Shown here: one piece after another, positions 52,300 to 64,000 of the stretch | How positions within the stretch are numbered: position 1 is the stretch's first letter | Layout of the letters: every line of letters begins with the position of its first letter | NCBI GenBank assembly: GCA_945910005.1 | Contig: CAMDTW010000641.1 | Coordinates: forward strand, 1,369,001-1,433,000 | Source: Isoperla grammatica | Lineage: Eukaryota; Arthropoda; Insecta; Plecoptera; Perlodidae | Reading direction: 5' to 3' | DNA length: 64,000 bases | The notes under the pieces: generated by a model | What the model saw: only the letters and a program-made list of their open reading frames with translations | What the model was told of the DNA's origin: nothing | Databases searched by the model: none | Translations under genes and position numbers: made by a program

Positions 52300-55200
52300 A
52301 GTGACATGAAAGCCACTACATGCAACATATCAGGACAACGCATGTTTCCTTGCTTGTGACAGTGACTGTACTTGATAAACCCTGCGCTGAGTCAGTGACA
52401 TAAAAGCCACTTCATGCAACATATGAGAACAACGCATGTTTCCTCGCTTGTGACGGTGACTGTACTTGATAAACGCTGCGCTAAGTCAGTGACATGAAAG
52501 CCACTTCATGCAACATATGAGAACAACGCATGTTTCCTCGCTTGTGAAGGTGACTGTACTTGATAAACCCTGCGCTAAGTCAGTGACATAGAAGCCACTA
52601 CATGCAACGTATGAGGACAATGCATGTTTCCTCGCTTGTGGCGGGTGACTGTACTTGATAAACCCTGCGCTAAGTCAGTGACATGAAAGCCACTTCATGC
52701 AACATATGAGAACAACGCATGTTTCCTCGCTTGTGACGGTGACTGTACTTGATAAACCCTGCGCTAAGTCAGTGACATAGAAGCCACTACATGCAACGTA
52801 TCAGAACAACGCATGTTTTCTTGCTTGTGACGGTGACTGTACTTTACAAACCCTGCGCTAAGTCAGTGACATAGAAGCCACTACATGCAACGTATGAGGA
52901 CAACGCATGTTTTCTTGCCTGTGACGGTGACTGGACTTGATAAACCCTGCGCTAAGTCAGTGACATAGAAGCCACTACATTCAACATCAGGACAACGCAT
53001 GTTTCCTTGCTTGTGACGGTCACTGTACTTGATAATCCCTGCGCTAAATCAGTGACATGAAAGCCACTACATGGAACGTATGAGGACAACGCATGTTTCC
53101 TTGCTTGTGACGGTGACTGTACTTGATAAACCCTGCGCTATGTCAGTGACAAGAAAGCAACTACATGCAACATATCAGGACAACGCATGTTTCCTTGCTT
53201 GTGACGGTGACTTTACTTGATAAACCCTGCGCTGAGTCAGTGATATAGAAGCCACTACATGCAACATATCAGGACAACGCATGTTTCCTTGCTTGTGACG
53301 GTGACTGTACTTGATAAACCCTGCGCTATGTCAGTGACATAGAAGCAACTACATGCAACGTATGAAGACAACGCATGTTTCCTTGCTTGTGACGGTGACT
53401 GTACTTGATAAACCTTGCGCTAAGTCAGTGACATAGAAGCCACTACATGCAACGTATGAGGACAACGCATGTTTCCTTGCTTGTGACGGTGACTGTACTT
53501 GATAAACCCTGCGCTAAGTCAGTGACATGATAGCCACTACATGCAACGTATGAGGACAACGCATGTTTCCTTGCTTGTGACGGTAACTGTACTTGATAAA
53601 CCCTGCGTAAGTCAGTGACATAGAAGCCACTACATGCAACATATCAGGACAACGCATGTTTTCTCGCTTGTGACGGTGATTGTACTTGATAAACCCTGCG
53701 CTAAGTCAGTGACATAGAAGCCACTACATGCAACATATCAGGACAACTCATGTTTCCTCTATTGTGACGGTGACTGTACTTGATTAACCCTGCGCTAAGT
53801 CAGTGACATAGAAGCCACTACATGCAACGTATGAGGACAATGCATGTTTCCTTGCTTGTGACGGTGACTGTACTTGATAAACCCTGCAAAAGTCAGTGAC
53901 ATAGAAGCCACTACATGCAACGTATCAGGACAACGCATGTTTCCTCGCTTCTGACGGTGACTGTACTTGATAAACCCTGCGCTAAGTCAGTGACATAGAA
54001 GCCACTTCATGCAACATATCAGGACAACGCATGTTTTCTCTATTGTGACGGTGACTGTACTTGATAAACCCTGCGCTAAGTCAGTGACATGAAAGCCAGT
54101 TCATACAACATATCAGGAGAACGCATGTTTCCTTGCTTGTGACGGTGACTGTACTTGATAAACCCTGCGCTAAGTCAGTGACATAGAAGCCACTACATGC
54201 AACGTATCAGAACAACGCATGTTTCCTTGCTTGTGACGGTGACTGTACTTTACAAACTTTGCGCTAAGTCAGTGACATAGAAGCCACTACATGCAACGTA
54301 TGAGGACAACGCATGTTTTCTTGCTTGTGACGGTGACTGGACTTGATAAACCCTGCGCTAAGTCAGTGACATAGAATCCACTACATTTAACATATCAGGA
54401 CAACGCATGTTTCCTTGCTTGTGACGGTCACTGTACTTGATAAACCCTGCGCTTAGTCAGTGACATGAAAGCCACTACATGGAACGTATGAGGACAACGC
54501 ATGTTTCCTTGCTTGTGACGGTGACTGTACTTGATAAACCCTGCGCTATGTCAGTGACATGAAAGCCACTACATGCAACATATCAGGACAACGCAAGTTT
54601 CCTTGCTTGTGACAGTGACTTTACTTGATAAACCCTGCGCTGAGTCAGTGACATAGAAGCCACTACATGCAACATATCAGGACCACGCATGTTTCCTTGC
54701 TTGTGACGGTCACTGTACTTGATAAACCCTGCGCTATGTCAGTGACATGAAAGCCACTACATGCAACATATCAGGACAACGCATGTTTCCTCGCTTGTGA
54801 CGGTGACTGTACATGATAAACCCTGCGCTAAGTCAGTGACATAAAAGCCACTACATGCAACGTATCAGGACAACGCATGTTTCCTTGCTTGTGACGGTCA
54901 CTGTACTTGATAAACCTTTGACATAGAAGCCACTACATGCAACGTATCAGGATAACGCATGTTTCCTTGCTTGTGACGGTGACTGTACTTGATAAACCTT
55001 GCGCTAAGTCAGTGACATAGAAGCCACTCCATGCAACGTATGAGGACAACGCATGTTTCCTTGCTTGTGACGGTGACTGTACTTAATAAACCCTGCGCTA
55101 AGTCAGTGACATGAAAGCCACTACATGCAACGTATGAGGACAACGCATGTTTCCTTGCTTGTGACGGTGACTGTACTTGATAAACCCTGCGCTAAGTCAG

Positions 55201-56979
55201 TGACATAGAAACCACTACATGCAACATTTCAGGACAAGGCATGTTTTCTCGCTTTTGACGGTGATTGTACTTGATAAACCCTGCGCTAAGTCAGTGACAT
55301 AGAAGCCACTACATGCAACATATCAGGACAACTCATGTTTCCTCTATTGTGACGGTGACTGTACTTGATTTACCCTGCGCTAAGTCAGTGACATAGAAAC
55401 CACTACATGCAACGTATGAGGACAACGCATGTTTTCTTGCTTGTGACAATGACTGTACTTGATAAACCCTGCAAAAGTCAGTGACATAGAAGCCACTACA
55501 TGCAACGTATCAGGACAACGCATGTTTCCTCGCTTCTGACGGTGACTGTACTTGATAAACCTTGCGCTAAGTCAGTGACATAGAAGCCACTTCATGCAAC
55601 ATATCAGGACAACGCATGTTTTCTCTATTGTGACGGTGACTGTACTTGATAAACCCTGCGCTAAGTCAGTGACATGAAAGCCAGTTCATGCAACATATCA
55701 GGACAACGCATGTTTCCTTGCTTGTGACAGTGACTGTACTTGATAAACCCTGCGCTAAGTCAGTGACATAGAAGCCACTACATGCAACGTATCAGAACAA
55801 CGCATGTTTCCTTGCTTGTGACGGTGACTGTACTTTACAAACCCTGCGCTAAGTCAGTGACATAGTAGCCACTACATGCAACGTATGAGGACAACGCATG
55901 TTTTCTTGCTTGTGACGGTGACTGTACTTGATAAACCCTGCGCTAAGTCAGTGACATAGAAGCCACTACATGCAACATATCAGGACAACGCATGTTTCCT
56001 TGCTTGTGACGGTGACTGTGCTTGATAAACCCTGCGCTATGTCAATGACATAGAAGCCACTACATGCAACGTATGACAACGCATGTTTCTTTGCTTGTGA
56101 CGGTGACTGTACTTGATAAACCATGCGCTAAGTCAGTGACATAGAAGCCATTACATGCAACATATCAGGACAACGCATGTTTCCTTGCTTGTGACGGTGA
56201 CTGTACTTGACAAACCTTGCGCTAAGTCAGTGACATAGAAGCCACTACATGCAACGTATGAGGACAACGCATGTTTCCTCTATTGTGACGTTGACTGTTC
56301 TTGATAAACCCTGCGCTAAGTCAGTGACGTAGAAGCCACTACATGCAACGTATGAGGACAACGCATGTTTCCTTGCTTGTGACGGTGACTGTACTTGATA
56401 AACCCTGCGCTAAGTCAGTGACATAGAAGCCACTACATGCAACGTATGAGGACAACGCATGTTTCCTTGCTTGTGACGGTGACTGTACTTGATAAACCCT
56501 GCGCTAAGTCAGTGACATAGAAGCCACTACATGCAACATATCAGGACAACGCATGTTTCCCTGCTTGTGACGGTGACTGTACTTGATAAACCTTGCGCTA
56601 AGTCAAAGACATGAAGGCCACTTCATGCAACATATCAGGACAACGCATGTTTTCTTGCTTGTGACGGTGACTGTACTTGATAAACCCTGCGGTTAGTCAG
56701 TGACCTAGAAGCCACTACATGCAACATATCAGGACAACGCATGTTTGGTTGCTTGTGACGGTGACTGTACTTGATAAACCCGGCGCTTAGTCAGTGACAT
56801 GAAAGCCACTTCATGCAACATATGAGAACAACGCATGTTTCCTTGCTTGTGACGGTGACTGTACTTGATAAACCCTGCGCTTAGTCAGTGACATAGAAGC
56901 TACTACATGCAACATATGAGTACAACGCATATTTCCCCGCTTGTGACGGTGACTGTACTTAATAACCCTGCGCTAAGTC
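52131..56979 (+). repeat. Domain D 52-monomer unit (4,849 bp)
   Basis: Landmark to landmark it is 52 monomers: 52 x 94 = 4,888, with net -39 from one 19-bp, one 12-bp, one 3-bp, one 2-bp and several 1-bp deletions and one +1. The left part follows the domain B half-unit head (CATAAAAGCC near 52,400, +1 unit at 52,640). The middle follows about 24,421-26,800 and the right end has the 91-bp unit near 56,071. It is shorter than the 62- and 63-monomer half-units by 10-11 monomers and has more private changes, for example GTTTGGTTGC near 56,745 and ATTTCCCCGC near 56,932. Confidence 0.8.
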
Positions 56980-57847
56980 AGTGACATAGAAGCCACTACA
57001 TGCAACATATCAGGACAACGCATGTTTCCTTGCTTGTGACGGTGACTGTACTTGATAAACCCTGCGCTGAGTCAGTGACAAGAAAGCCACTTCTAGCAAC
57101 ATATGAGAACAACGCATGTTTCCTCGCTTGTGACGGTGACTGTACTTGATAAACGCTGCGCTAAGTCAGTGACATGAAAGCCACTACATGCAACATATCA
57201 GGACAACGCATGTTTCCTTGCTTGTGACGGTGACTGTACTTGATAAACCCTGCGCTGAGTCAGTGACATGAAAGCCACTTCATGCAACATATGAGAACAA
57301 CGCATGTTTCCTCGCTTGTGACGGTGACTGTACTTGATAAACGCTGCGCTAAGTCAGTGACATGAAAGCCACTTCATGCAACATATGAGAACAACGCATG
57401 TTTCCTTGCTTGTGAAGGTGACTGTACTTGATAAACCCTGCGCTAAGTCAGTGACATAGAAGCCACTACATGCAACGTATGAGGACAATGCATGTTTTCT
57501 CGCTTGTGGCGGGTGACTGTACTTGATAAACCCTGCGCTAAGTCAGTGACATGAAAGCTACTTCATGCAACATATGAGAACAACGCATGTTTCCTCGCTT
57601 GTGACGGTGACTGTACTTGATAAACCCTGCGCTAAGTCAGTGACATAGAAGCCACTACATGCAACGTATCAGAACAACGCATGTTTCCTTGCTTGTGACA
57701 GTGACTGTACTTTACAAACCCTGCGCTAAGTCAGTGACATAGAAGCCACTACATGCAACGTATGAGGACAACGCATGTTTTCTTGCTTGTGACGGTGACT
57801 GGACTTGATAAACCCTGCGCTAAGTCAGTGACATAGAAGCCACTACA
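56980..57847 (+). repeat. Domain D half-unit head
   Basis: It follows the same monomer order as the heads at 1, 28,774 and 52,131 (alternating ATCAGG and ATGAGAAC monomers, then the GAAGGTGAC unit near 57,414 and the +1 GTGGCGGG unit near 57,508). Private changes include ACTTCTAGCAAC near 57,091. It ends where the nested duplication begins. Confidence 0.75.
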
Positions 57848-60090
57848 TTCAACATATCAGGACAACGCATGTTTCCTTGCTTGTGACGGTGACTGTACTT
57901 GATAAACCCTGCGCTAAGTCAGTGACATAAAAGCCACTACATGCAACGTATCAGAACAACGCATGTTTCCTTGCTTGTGACGGTGACTGTACTTTACAAA
58001 CTTTGCGCTAAGTCAGTGACATAGAAGCCACTACATGCAACGTATGAGGACAACGCATGTTTTGTTGCTTGTGACGGTGACTGGACTTGATAAACCCTGC
58101 GCTAAGTCAGTGACATAGAAGCCACTACATTCAACATATCAGGACAACGCATGTTTCCTTGCTTGTGACGGTCACTGTACTTGATAAACCCTGCGCTTAG
58201 TCAGTGACATGAAAGCCACTACATGCAACATATCAGGACAACGCATGTTTCCTTGCTTGTGACGGTGACTTTACTTGATAAACCCTGCGCTAAGTCAGTG
58301 ACATAGAAGCCACTACATGGAACGTATGATGACAACGCATGTTTCCTTGCTTGTGACGGTGACTGTACTTGATAAACCCTGCGCTATGTCAGTGACATGA
58401 AAGCCACTACATGCAACATATCAGGACAACGCATGTTTCCTCGCTTGTGACGGTGACTGTACATGATAAACCCTGCGCTAAGTCAGTGACATAAAAGCCA
58501 CTACATGCAACATATCAGGACAACGCATGTTTCCTTGCTTGTGACGGTCACTGTACTTGATAAACCCTTCGCTAAGTCAGTGACATGAAAGCCACTACAT
58601 GCAACATATCAGGACAACGCATGTTTCCTTGCTTGTGACGGTGACTGTACTTGACAAACCTTGCGCTAAGTCAGTGACATAGAAGCCACTACATGCAACG
58701 TATGAGGACAACGCATGTTTCCTCTATTGTGACGGTGACTGTTCTTGATAAACCCTGCGCTAAGTCAGTGACATAGAAGCCACTACATGCAACGTATGAG
58801 GACAACGCATGTTTCGTTGCTTGTGACGGTGACTGTACTTGATAAACCCTGCGCTAAGTCAGTGACATAGAAGCCACTACATGCAACATATCAGGACAAC
58901 GCATGTTTCCCTGCTTGTGACGATGACTGTACTTGATAAACCTTGCGCTAAGTCAAAGACATGAAGGCCACTTCATGCAACATATCAGGACAACGCATGT
59001 TTCCTCGCTTGTGACGGTGACTGTACTTGATAAACGCTGCGCTAAGTCTGTGACATGAAAGCCACTACATGCAACATATCAGGACAACGCATGTTTCCTT
59101 GCTTGTGACGGTGACTGTACTTGATAAACCCTGCGCTGAGTCAGTGACATGAAAGCCACATCATGCAACATATGAGAACAACGCATGTTTCCTCGCTTGT
59201 GACGGTGACTGTACTTGATAAACGCTGCGCTAAGTCAGTGACATGAAAGCCACTTCATGCAACATATGAGAACAACGCATGTTTCCTCGCTTGTGAAGGT
59301 GACTGTACTTGATAAACCCTGCGCTAAGTCAGTAACATAGAAGCCACTACATGCAACGTATCAGGACAACGCATGTTTCCTTGCTTGTGACGGTCACTGT
59401 ACTTGATAAACACTGCGCTGAGTCAGTGATATAGAAGCCACTACATGCAACATATCAGGACAACGAATGTTTCCTTGCTTGTGACGGTGACTGTACTTGA
59501 TAAACCCTGCGCTATGTCAGTGACATAGAAGCAACTACATGCAACGTATGAGGACAACGCATGTTTCCTTGCTTGTGACGGTGACTGTACTTGATAAACC
59601 TTGCGCTAAGTCAGTGACATAGAAGCCACTTCATGCAACGAATCAGGACAACGCATGTCTCCTTGCTTGTGACGGTGACTGTACTTGATAAACCTTTCAC
59701 AAAGAAGCCACTACATGCAACGTATCAGGACAACGCATGTTTCCTTGCTTGTGACGGTGACTGTACTTGATAAACCTTGCGCTAACTCAGTGACATAGAA
59801 GCCACTACATGCAACGTATGAGGACAACGCTTGTTTCCTTGCTTGTGACGGTGACTGTACTTGATAAACCCTGCGCTAAGTCAGTGACATGATAGCCACT
59901 ACATGCAACGTATGAGGACAACGCATGTTTCCTTGCTTGTGACGGTAACTGTACTTGATAAACCCTGCGTAAGTCAGTGACATAGAAGCCACTACATGCA
60001 TCATATCAGGACAACGCATGTTTTCTCGCTTGTGACGGTGATTGTACTTGATAAACCCTGCGCTAAGTCAGTGACATAGAAGCCACTACA
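57848..60090 (+). repeat. Nested tandem duplication, left copy (24 monomers, 2,243 bp)
   Basis: It is collinear with 60,091-62,616, first at offset 2,243 and later at 2,526. Shared private markers are TTTTGTTGCTTG (58,061 / 60,304), GTATGATGAC, AAGTCTGTGAC (59,044 / 61,570), GCCACATCATG, CAGTAACATAG, ACGAATGTTTCC, TTTCACAAAG (59,696 / 62,222) and CATGCATCATATC. It carries one 82-bp monomer with the variant TTTCACAAAG. Boundaries are approximate to about 40 bp because partners are identical around the breakpoint. Confidence 0.85.
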
Positions 60091-62616
60091 TTCAACATAT
60101 CAGGACAACGCATGTTTCCTTGCTTGTGACGGTGACTGTACTTGATAAACCCTGCGCTAAGTCAGTGACATAAAAGCCACTACATGCAACGTATCAGAAC
60201 AACGCATGTTTCCTTGCTTGTGACGGTGACTGTACTTTACAAACTTTGCGCTAAGTCAGTGACATAGAAGCCACTACATGCAACGTATGAGGACAACGCA
60301 TGTTTTGTTGCTTGTGACGGTGACTGGACTTGATAAACCCTGCGCTAAGTCAGTGACATAGAAGCCACTACATTCAACATATCAGGACAACGCATGTTTC
60401 CTTGCTTGTGACGGTCACTGTACTTGATAAACCCTGCGCTTAGTCAGTGACATGAAAGCCACTACATGCAACATATCAGGACAACGCATGTTTCCTTGCT
60501 TGTGACGGTGACTTTACTTGATAAACCCTGCGCTAAGTCAGTGACATAGAAGCCACTACATGGAACGTATGATGACAACGCATGTTTCCTTGCTTGTGAC
60601 GGTGACTGTACTTGATAAACCCTGCGCTATGTCAGTGACATGAAAGCCACAACATGCAACATATCAGGACAACGCATGTTTCCTTGCTTGTGACGGTGAC
60701 TTTACTTGATAAACCCTGCGCTGAGTCAGTGACATAGAAGCCACTACATGCAACATATCAGGACAACGCATGTTTCCTTGCTTGGTACGGTCACTGTACT
60801 TGATAAACCCTGCGCTATGTCAGTGACATGAAAGCCACTACATGCAACATATCAGGACAACGCATGTTTCCTCGCTTGTGACGGTGACTGTACATGATAA
60901 ACCCTGCGCTAAGTCAGTGACATAAAAGCCACTACATGCAACATATCAGGACAACGCATGTTTCCTTGCTTGTGACGGTCACTGTACTTGATAAACCCTT
61001 CGCTAAGTCAGTGACATGAAAGCCACTACATGCAACATATCAGGACAACGCATGTTTCCTTGCTTGTGACGGTGACTGTACTTGATAAAACCCTGCGCTA
61101 AGTCAGTGACATAGAAGCTACTACATGCAACGTATGAGGACAACGCATGTTTCCTTGCTTGTGACGGTGACTGTACTTGACAAACCTTGCGCTAAGTCAG
61201 TGACATAGAAGCCACTACATGCAACGTATGAGGACAACGCATGTTTCCTCTATTGTGACGGTGACTGTTCTTGATAAACCCTGCGCTAAGTCAGTGACAT
61301 AGAAGCCACTACATGCAACGTATGAGGACAACGCATGTTTCGTTGCTTGTGACGGTGACTGTACTTGATAAACCCTGCGCTAAGTCAGTGACATAGAAGC
61401 CACTACATGCAACATATCAGGACAACGCATGTTTCCCTGCTTGTGACGATGACTGTACTTGATAAACCTTGCGCTAAGTCAAAGACATGAAGGCCACTTC
61501 ATGCAACATATCAGGACAACGCATGTTTCCTCGCTTGTGACGGTGACTGTACTTGATAAACGCTGCGCTAAGTCTGTGACATGAAAGCCACTACATGGAA
61601 CATATCAGGACAACGCATGTTTCCTTGCTTGTGACGGTGACTGTACTTGATAAACCCTGCGCTGAGTCAGTGACATGAAAGCCACATCATGCAACATATG
61701 AGAACAACGCATGTTTCCTCGCTTGTGACGGTGACTGTACTTGATAAACGCTGCGCTAAGTCAGTGACATGAAAGCCACTTCATGCAACATATGAGAACA
61801 ACGCATGTTTCCTCGCTTGTGAAGGTGACTGTACTTGATAAACCCTGCGCTAAGTCAGTAACATAGAAGCCACTACATGCAACGTATCAGGACAACGCAT
61901 GTTTCCTTGCTTGTGACGGTCACTGTACTTGATAAACACTGCGCTGAGTCAGTGATATAGAAGCCACTACATGCAACATATCAGGACAACGAATGTTTCC
62001 TTGCTTGTGACGGTGACTGTACTTGATAAACCCTGCGCTATGTCAGTGACATAGAAGCAACTACATGCAACGTATGAGGACAACGCATGTTTCCTTGCTT
62101 GTGACGGTGACTGTACTTGATAAACCTTGCGCTAAGTCAGTGACATAGAAGCCACTTCATGCAACGAATCAGGACAACGCATGTCTCCTTGCTTGTGACG
62201 GTGACTGTACTTGATAAACCTTTCACAAAGAAGCTACTACATGCAACGTATCAGGACAACGCATGTTTCCTTGCTTGTGACGGTGACTGTACTTGATAAA
62301 CCTTGCGCTAACTCAGTGACATAGAAGCCACTACATGCAACGTATGAGGACAACGCTTGTTTCCTTGCTTGTGACGGTGACTGTACTTGATAAACCCTGC
62401 GCTAAGTCAGTGACATGATAGCCACTACATGCAACGTATGAGGACAACGCATGTTTCCTTGCTTGTGACGGTAACTGTACTTGATAAACCCTGCGTAAGT
62501 CAGTGACATAGAAGCCACTACATGCATCATATCAGGACAACGCATGTTTTCTCGCTTGTGACGGTGATTGTACTTGATAAACCCTGCGCTAAGTCAGTGA
62601 CATAGAAGCCACTACA
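60091..62616 (+). repeat. Nested tandem duplication, right copy (27 monomers, 2,526 bp)
   Basis: This copy has the same markers as the left copy plus three extra monomers: two near 60,655-60,845 and one with a one-A insertion near 61,080-61,175. The arithmetic fits (27 x 94 - 12 - 1 + 1 = 2,526). The extra monomers match the usual order in domain A, so the left copy more likely lost them than the right gained them. Private differences include CATGGAACATATC near 61,598. Confidence 0.83.
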
Positions 62617-64000
62617 TGCAACATATCAGGACAACTCATGTTTCCTCTATTGTGACGGTGACTGTACTTGATTAACCCTGCGCTTAGTCAGTGACATAGA
62701 AGCCACTACATGCAACGTATGAGGACAACGCATGTTTCCTTGCTTGTGACGGTGACTGTACTTGATAAACCCTGCAAAAGTCAGTGACATAGAAGCCACT
62801 ACATGCAACGTATCAGGACAACGCATGTTTCCTCGCTTCTGACGGTGACTGTACTTGATAAACCCTGCGCTAAGTCAGTGACATAGAAGCCACTTCATGC
62901 AACATATCAGGACAACGCATGTTTTCTCTATTGTGACGGTGACTGTACTTGATAAACCCTGCGCTAAGTCAGTGACATGAAAGCCAGTTCATACAACATT
63001 TCAGGACAACGCATGTTCCCTTGCTTGTGACGGTGACTGTACTTGAAAAACCCTGCGCTAAGTCAGTGACATAGAAGCCACTACATGCAACGTATCAGAA
63101 CAACGCATGTTTCCTTGCTTGTGACGGTGACTGTACTTTACAAACTTTGCGCTAAGTCAGTGACATAGAAGCCACTACATGCAACGTATGAGGACAACGC
63201 ATGTTTTCTTGCTTGTGACGGTGACTGGACTTGATAAACCCTGCGCTAAGTCAGTGACATAGAAGCCACTACATTCAACATATCAGGACAACGCATGTTT
63301 CCTTGCTTGTGACGGTCACTGTACTTGATAAACCCTGCGCTTAGTCAGTGACATGAAAGCCACTACATGGAACGTATGAGGACAACGCATGTTTCCTTGC
63401 TTGTGACGGTGACTGTACTTGATAAACCCTGCGCTATGTCAGTGACATGAAAGCCACTACATGCAACATATCAGGACAACGCATGTTTCCTTGCTTGTGA
63501 CGGTGACTTTACTTGATAAACCCTGCGCTGAGTCAGTGACATAGAAGCCACTACATGCAACATATCAGGACCACGCATGTTTCCTTGCTTGTGACGGTCA
63601 CTGTACTTGATAAACCCTGCGCTATTTCAGTGACATGAAAGCCACTACATGCAACATATCAGGACAACGCATGTTTCCTCGCTTGTGACGGTGACTGTAC
63701 ATGATAAACCCTGCGCTAAGTCAGTGACATAAAAGCCATTACATGCAACATATCAGGACAACGCATGTTTCCTTGCTTGTGACGGTCACTGTACTTGATA
63801 AACCCTGCGCTAAGTCAGTGACATTAAAGCCACTACATGCAACATATCAGGACAACGCATGTTTCCTTGCTTGTGACGGTGACTGTACTTAATAAAACCC
63901 TGCGCTAAGTCAGTGACATAGAAGCTACTACATGCAACGTATGAGGACAACGCATGTTTCCTTGATTGTGACCTTGACTGTACTTGATAAACCCTGCGCT
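62617..64000 (+). repeat. Right edge: B-type monomers then return to domain-A-type order
   Basis: The first ~500 bp resemble 53,740-54,270 (TTGATTAACCC, GCAAAAGTC, CAGTTCATACAAC). From about 63,122 to 63,985 the order is that of domain A 2,400-3,263 at offset 60,722 (ATTCAAC 2,551 / 63,273; GGACCACGC 2,846 / 63,568). It includes the one-A insertion near 63,893, AGCTACTAC and CCTTGACTG at the very end. Private changes are CTATTTCAGTG, GCCATTACATG, GACATTAAAGCC and CTTGATTGTGACC. The array continues past 64,000. Confidence 0.82.

Larger units (their letters stand above)
1..64000 (+). repeat. Continuous ~94-bp satellite array, 684 monomers, head to tail
   Basis: The whole window is a tandem repeat. 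Taking AGTGAC as the monomer start, units begin at 1, 95, 189 and so on to the right edge, where the last unit lacks five bases. Counting monomers and indels between landmark units reproduces the observed distances exactly (for example 56 monomers = 5,252 bp), giving 684 in all. Every monomer has the same orientation, and I saw no inversion, transposon, microsatellite or unique sequence. The first monomer has 23 C, 21 G and three CpG. Common variable sites are monomer positions 9-10 (AG/GA), 19 (A/T), 28 (G/A), 32 (C/G), 35 (G/A), 52 (T/C), 65 (G/C), 69-70 and 90 (A/G). No gene of any kind is supported anywhere in the array. Satellite identity is certain. The family and organism are not recognised, and a centromeric or heterochromatic location is inference. 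Confidence 0.98.

Noticed and set aside
1..64000. CRISPR array (regular short repeats)
   Set aside because: The full 94 bp repeats with no unique spacers, and there are no cas genes or leader.
1..64000. Coding tandem repeat or repetitive surface protein
   Set aside because: Monomer length is not a multiple of three and stops occur on both strands in every monomer (TGA, TAG and TAA forward; CTA and TCA giving reverse stops).
1..64000. Transposon- or LTR-derived tandem array
   Set aside because: I saw no terminal inverted repeats, target-site duplications, primer-binding site, polypurine tract or transposase or reverse transcriptase remnants.
1..64000. tRNA, 5S rRNA or snRNA tandem gene cluster
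   Set aside because: The monomer has no A/B-box pair in suitable order, no cloverleaf and no terminal T-run; 94 bp is also too short for a 5S unit.
1..64000. Human alpha satellite or a telomeric repeat
   Set aside because: Alpha satellite monomers are about 171 bp and AT-rich with a different sequence, and no TTAGGG- or TTTAGGG-type runs are present.

Overview
This window is one continuous block of eukaryotic satellite DNA. It contains no gene, RNA gene or mobile element that I can support. From base 1 to base 64,000 it is a head-to-tail tandem array of a single ~94-bp monomer, always in the same orientation. Adding up monomers and their small indels gives 684 units, the last lacking its final 5 bases, so the array runs off both ends of the window. 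The first monomer is 47% G+C. The monomer has stop codons on both strands and 94 is 1 modulo 3, so every frame is closed within three monomers. The only ORFs of note are two identical 80-codon minus-strand frames in the two copies of a duplicated segment. I treat them as chance. The array size, the higher-order structure and the concentration of variation at CpG sites fit a centromeric or other heterochromatic satellite in a eukaryote with cytosine methylation. I do not recognise the family and cannot name the organism.

Layout, using as landmark the monomer that follows a 93-bp unit with a one-A deletion (GATAACCC). Domain A (about 1-21,745) is a 56-monomer higher-order repeat (HOR) of 5,252 bp. 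Copies start at 1, 5,254, 10,506, 14,922 and 20,174. The third has lost exactly nine monomers (836 bp) and the fifth is cut off. A compacted stretch (21,746-22,277) leads into domain B (22,278-45,505), where an 11,678-bp, 125-monomer HOR occurs twice in tandem. It is built of a 62-monomer half (5,795 bp) and a 63-monomer half (5,883 bp). I found no difference between the two copies at more than 30 points checked. Domain C (45,506-52,130) is a mosaic containing a third, one-monomer-shorter copy of 3.1 kb of domain B. Domain D (52,131-64,000) has a 52-monomer unit, then a younger nested tandem duplication (24 and 27 monomers, 57,848-62,616), and then returns to domain-A-type order at the right edge.

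Several features repeat at fixed places in the HORs: 82-bp monomers with a 12-bp deletion, 91-bp monomers with a 3-bp deletion, and 95-bp monomers with one inserted G. The last carry a 7-of-9 partial match to the CENP-B box core. Each monomer also has a short dyad (ACATGC ... GCATGT). The picture is of an array growing by unequal exchange in the 94-bp register, with local gene conversion and nested amplification. If there is an undescribed system here, it is this satellite and its layered HORs. I see no protein-based system.
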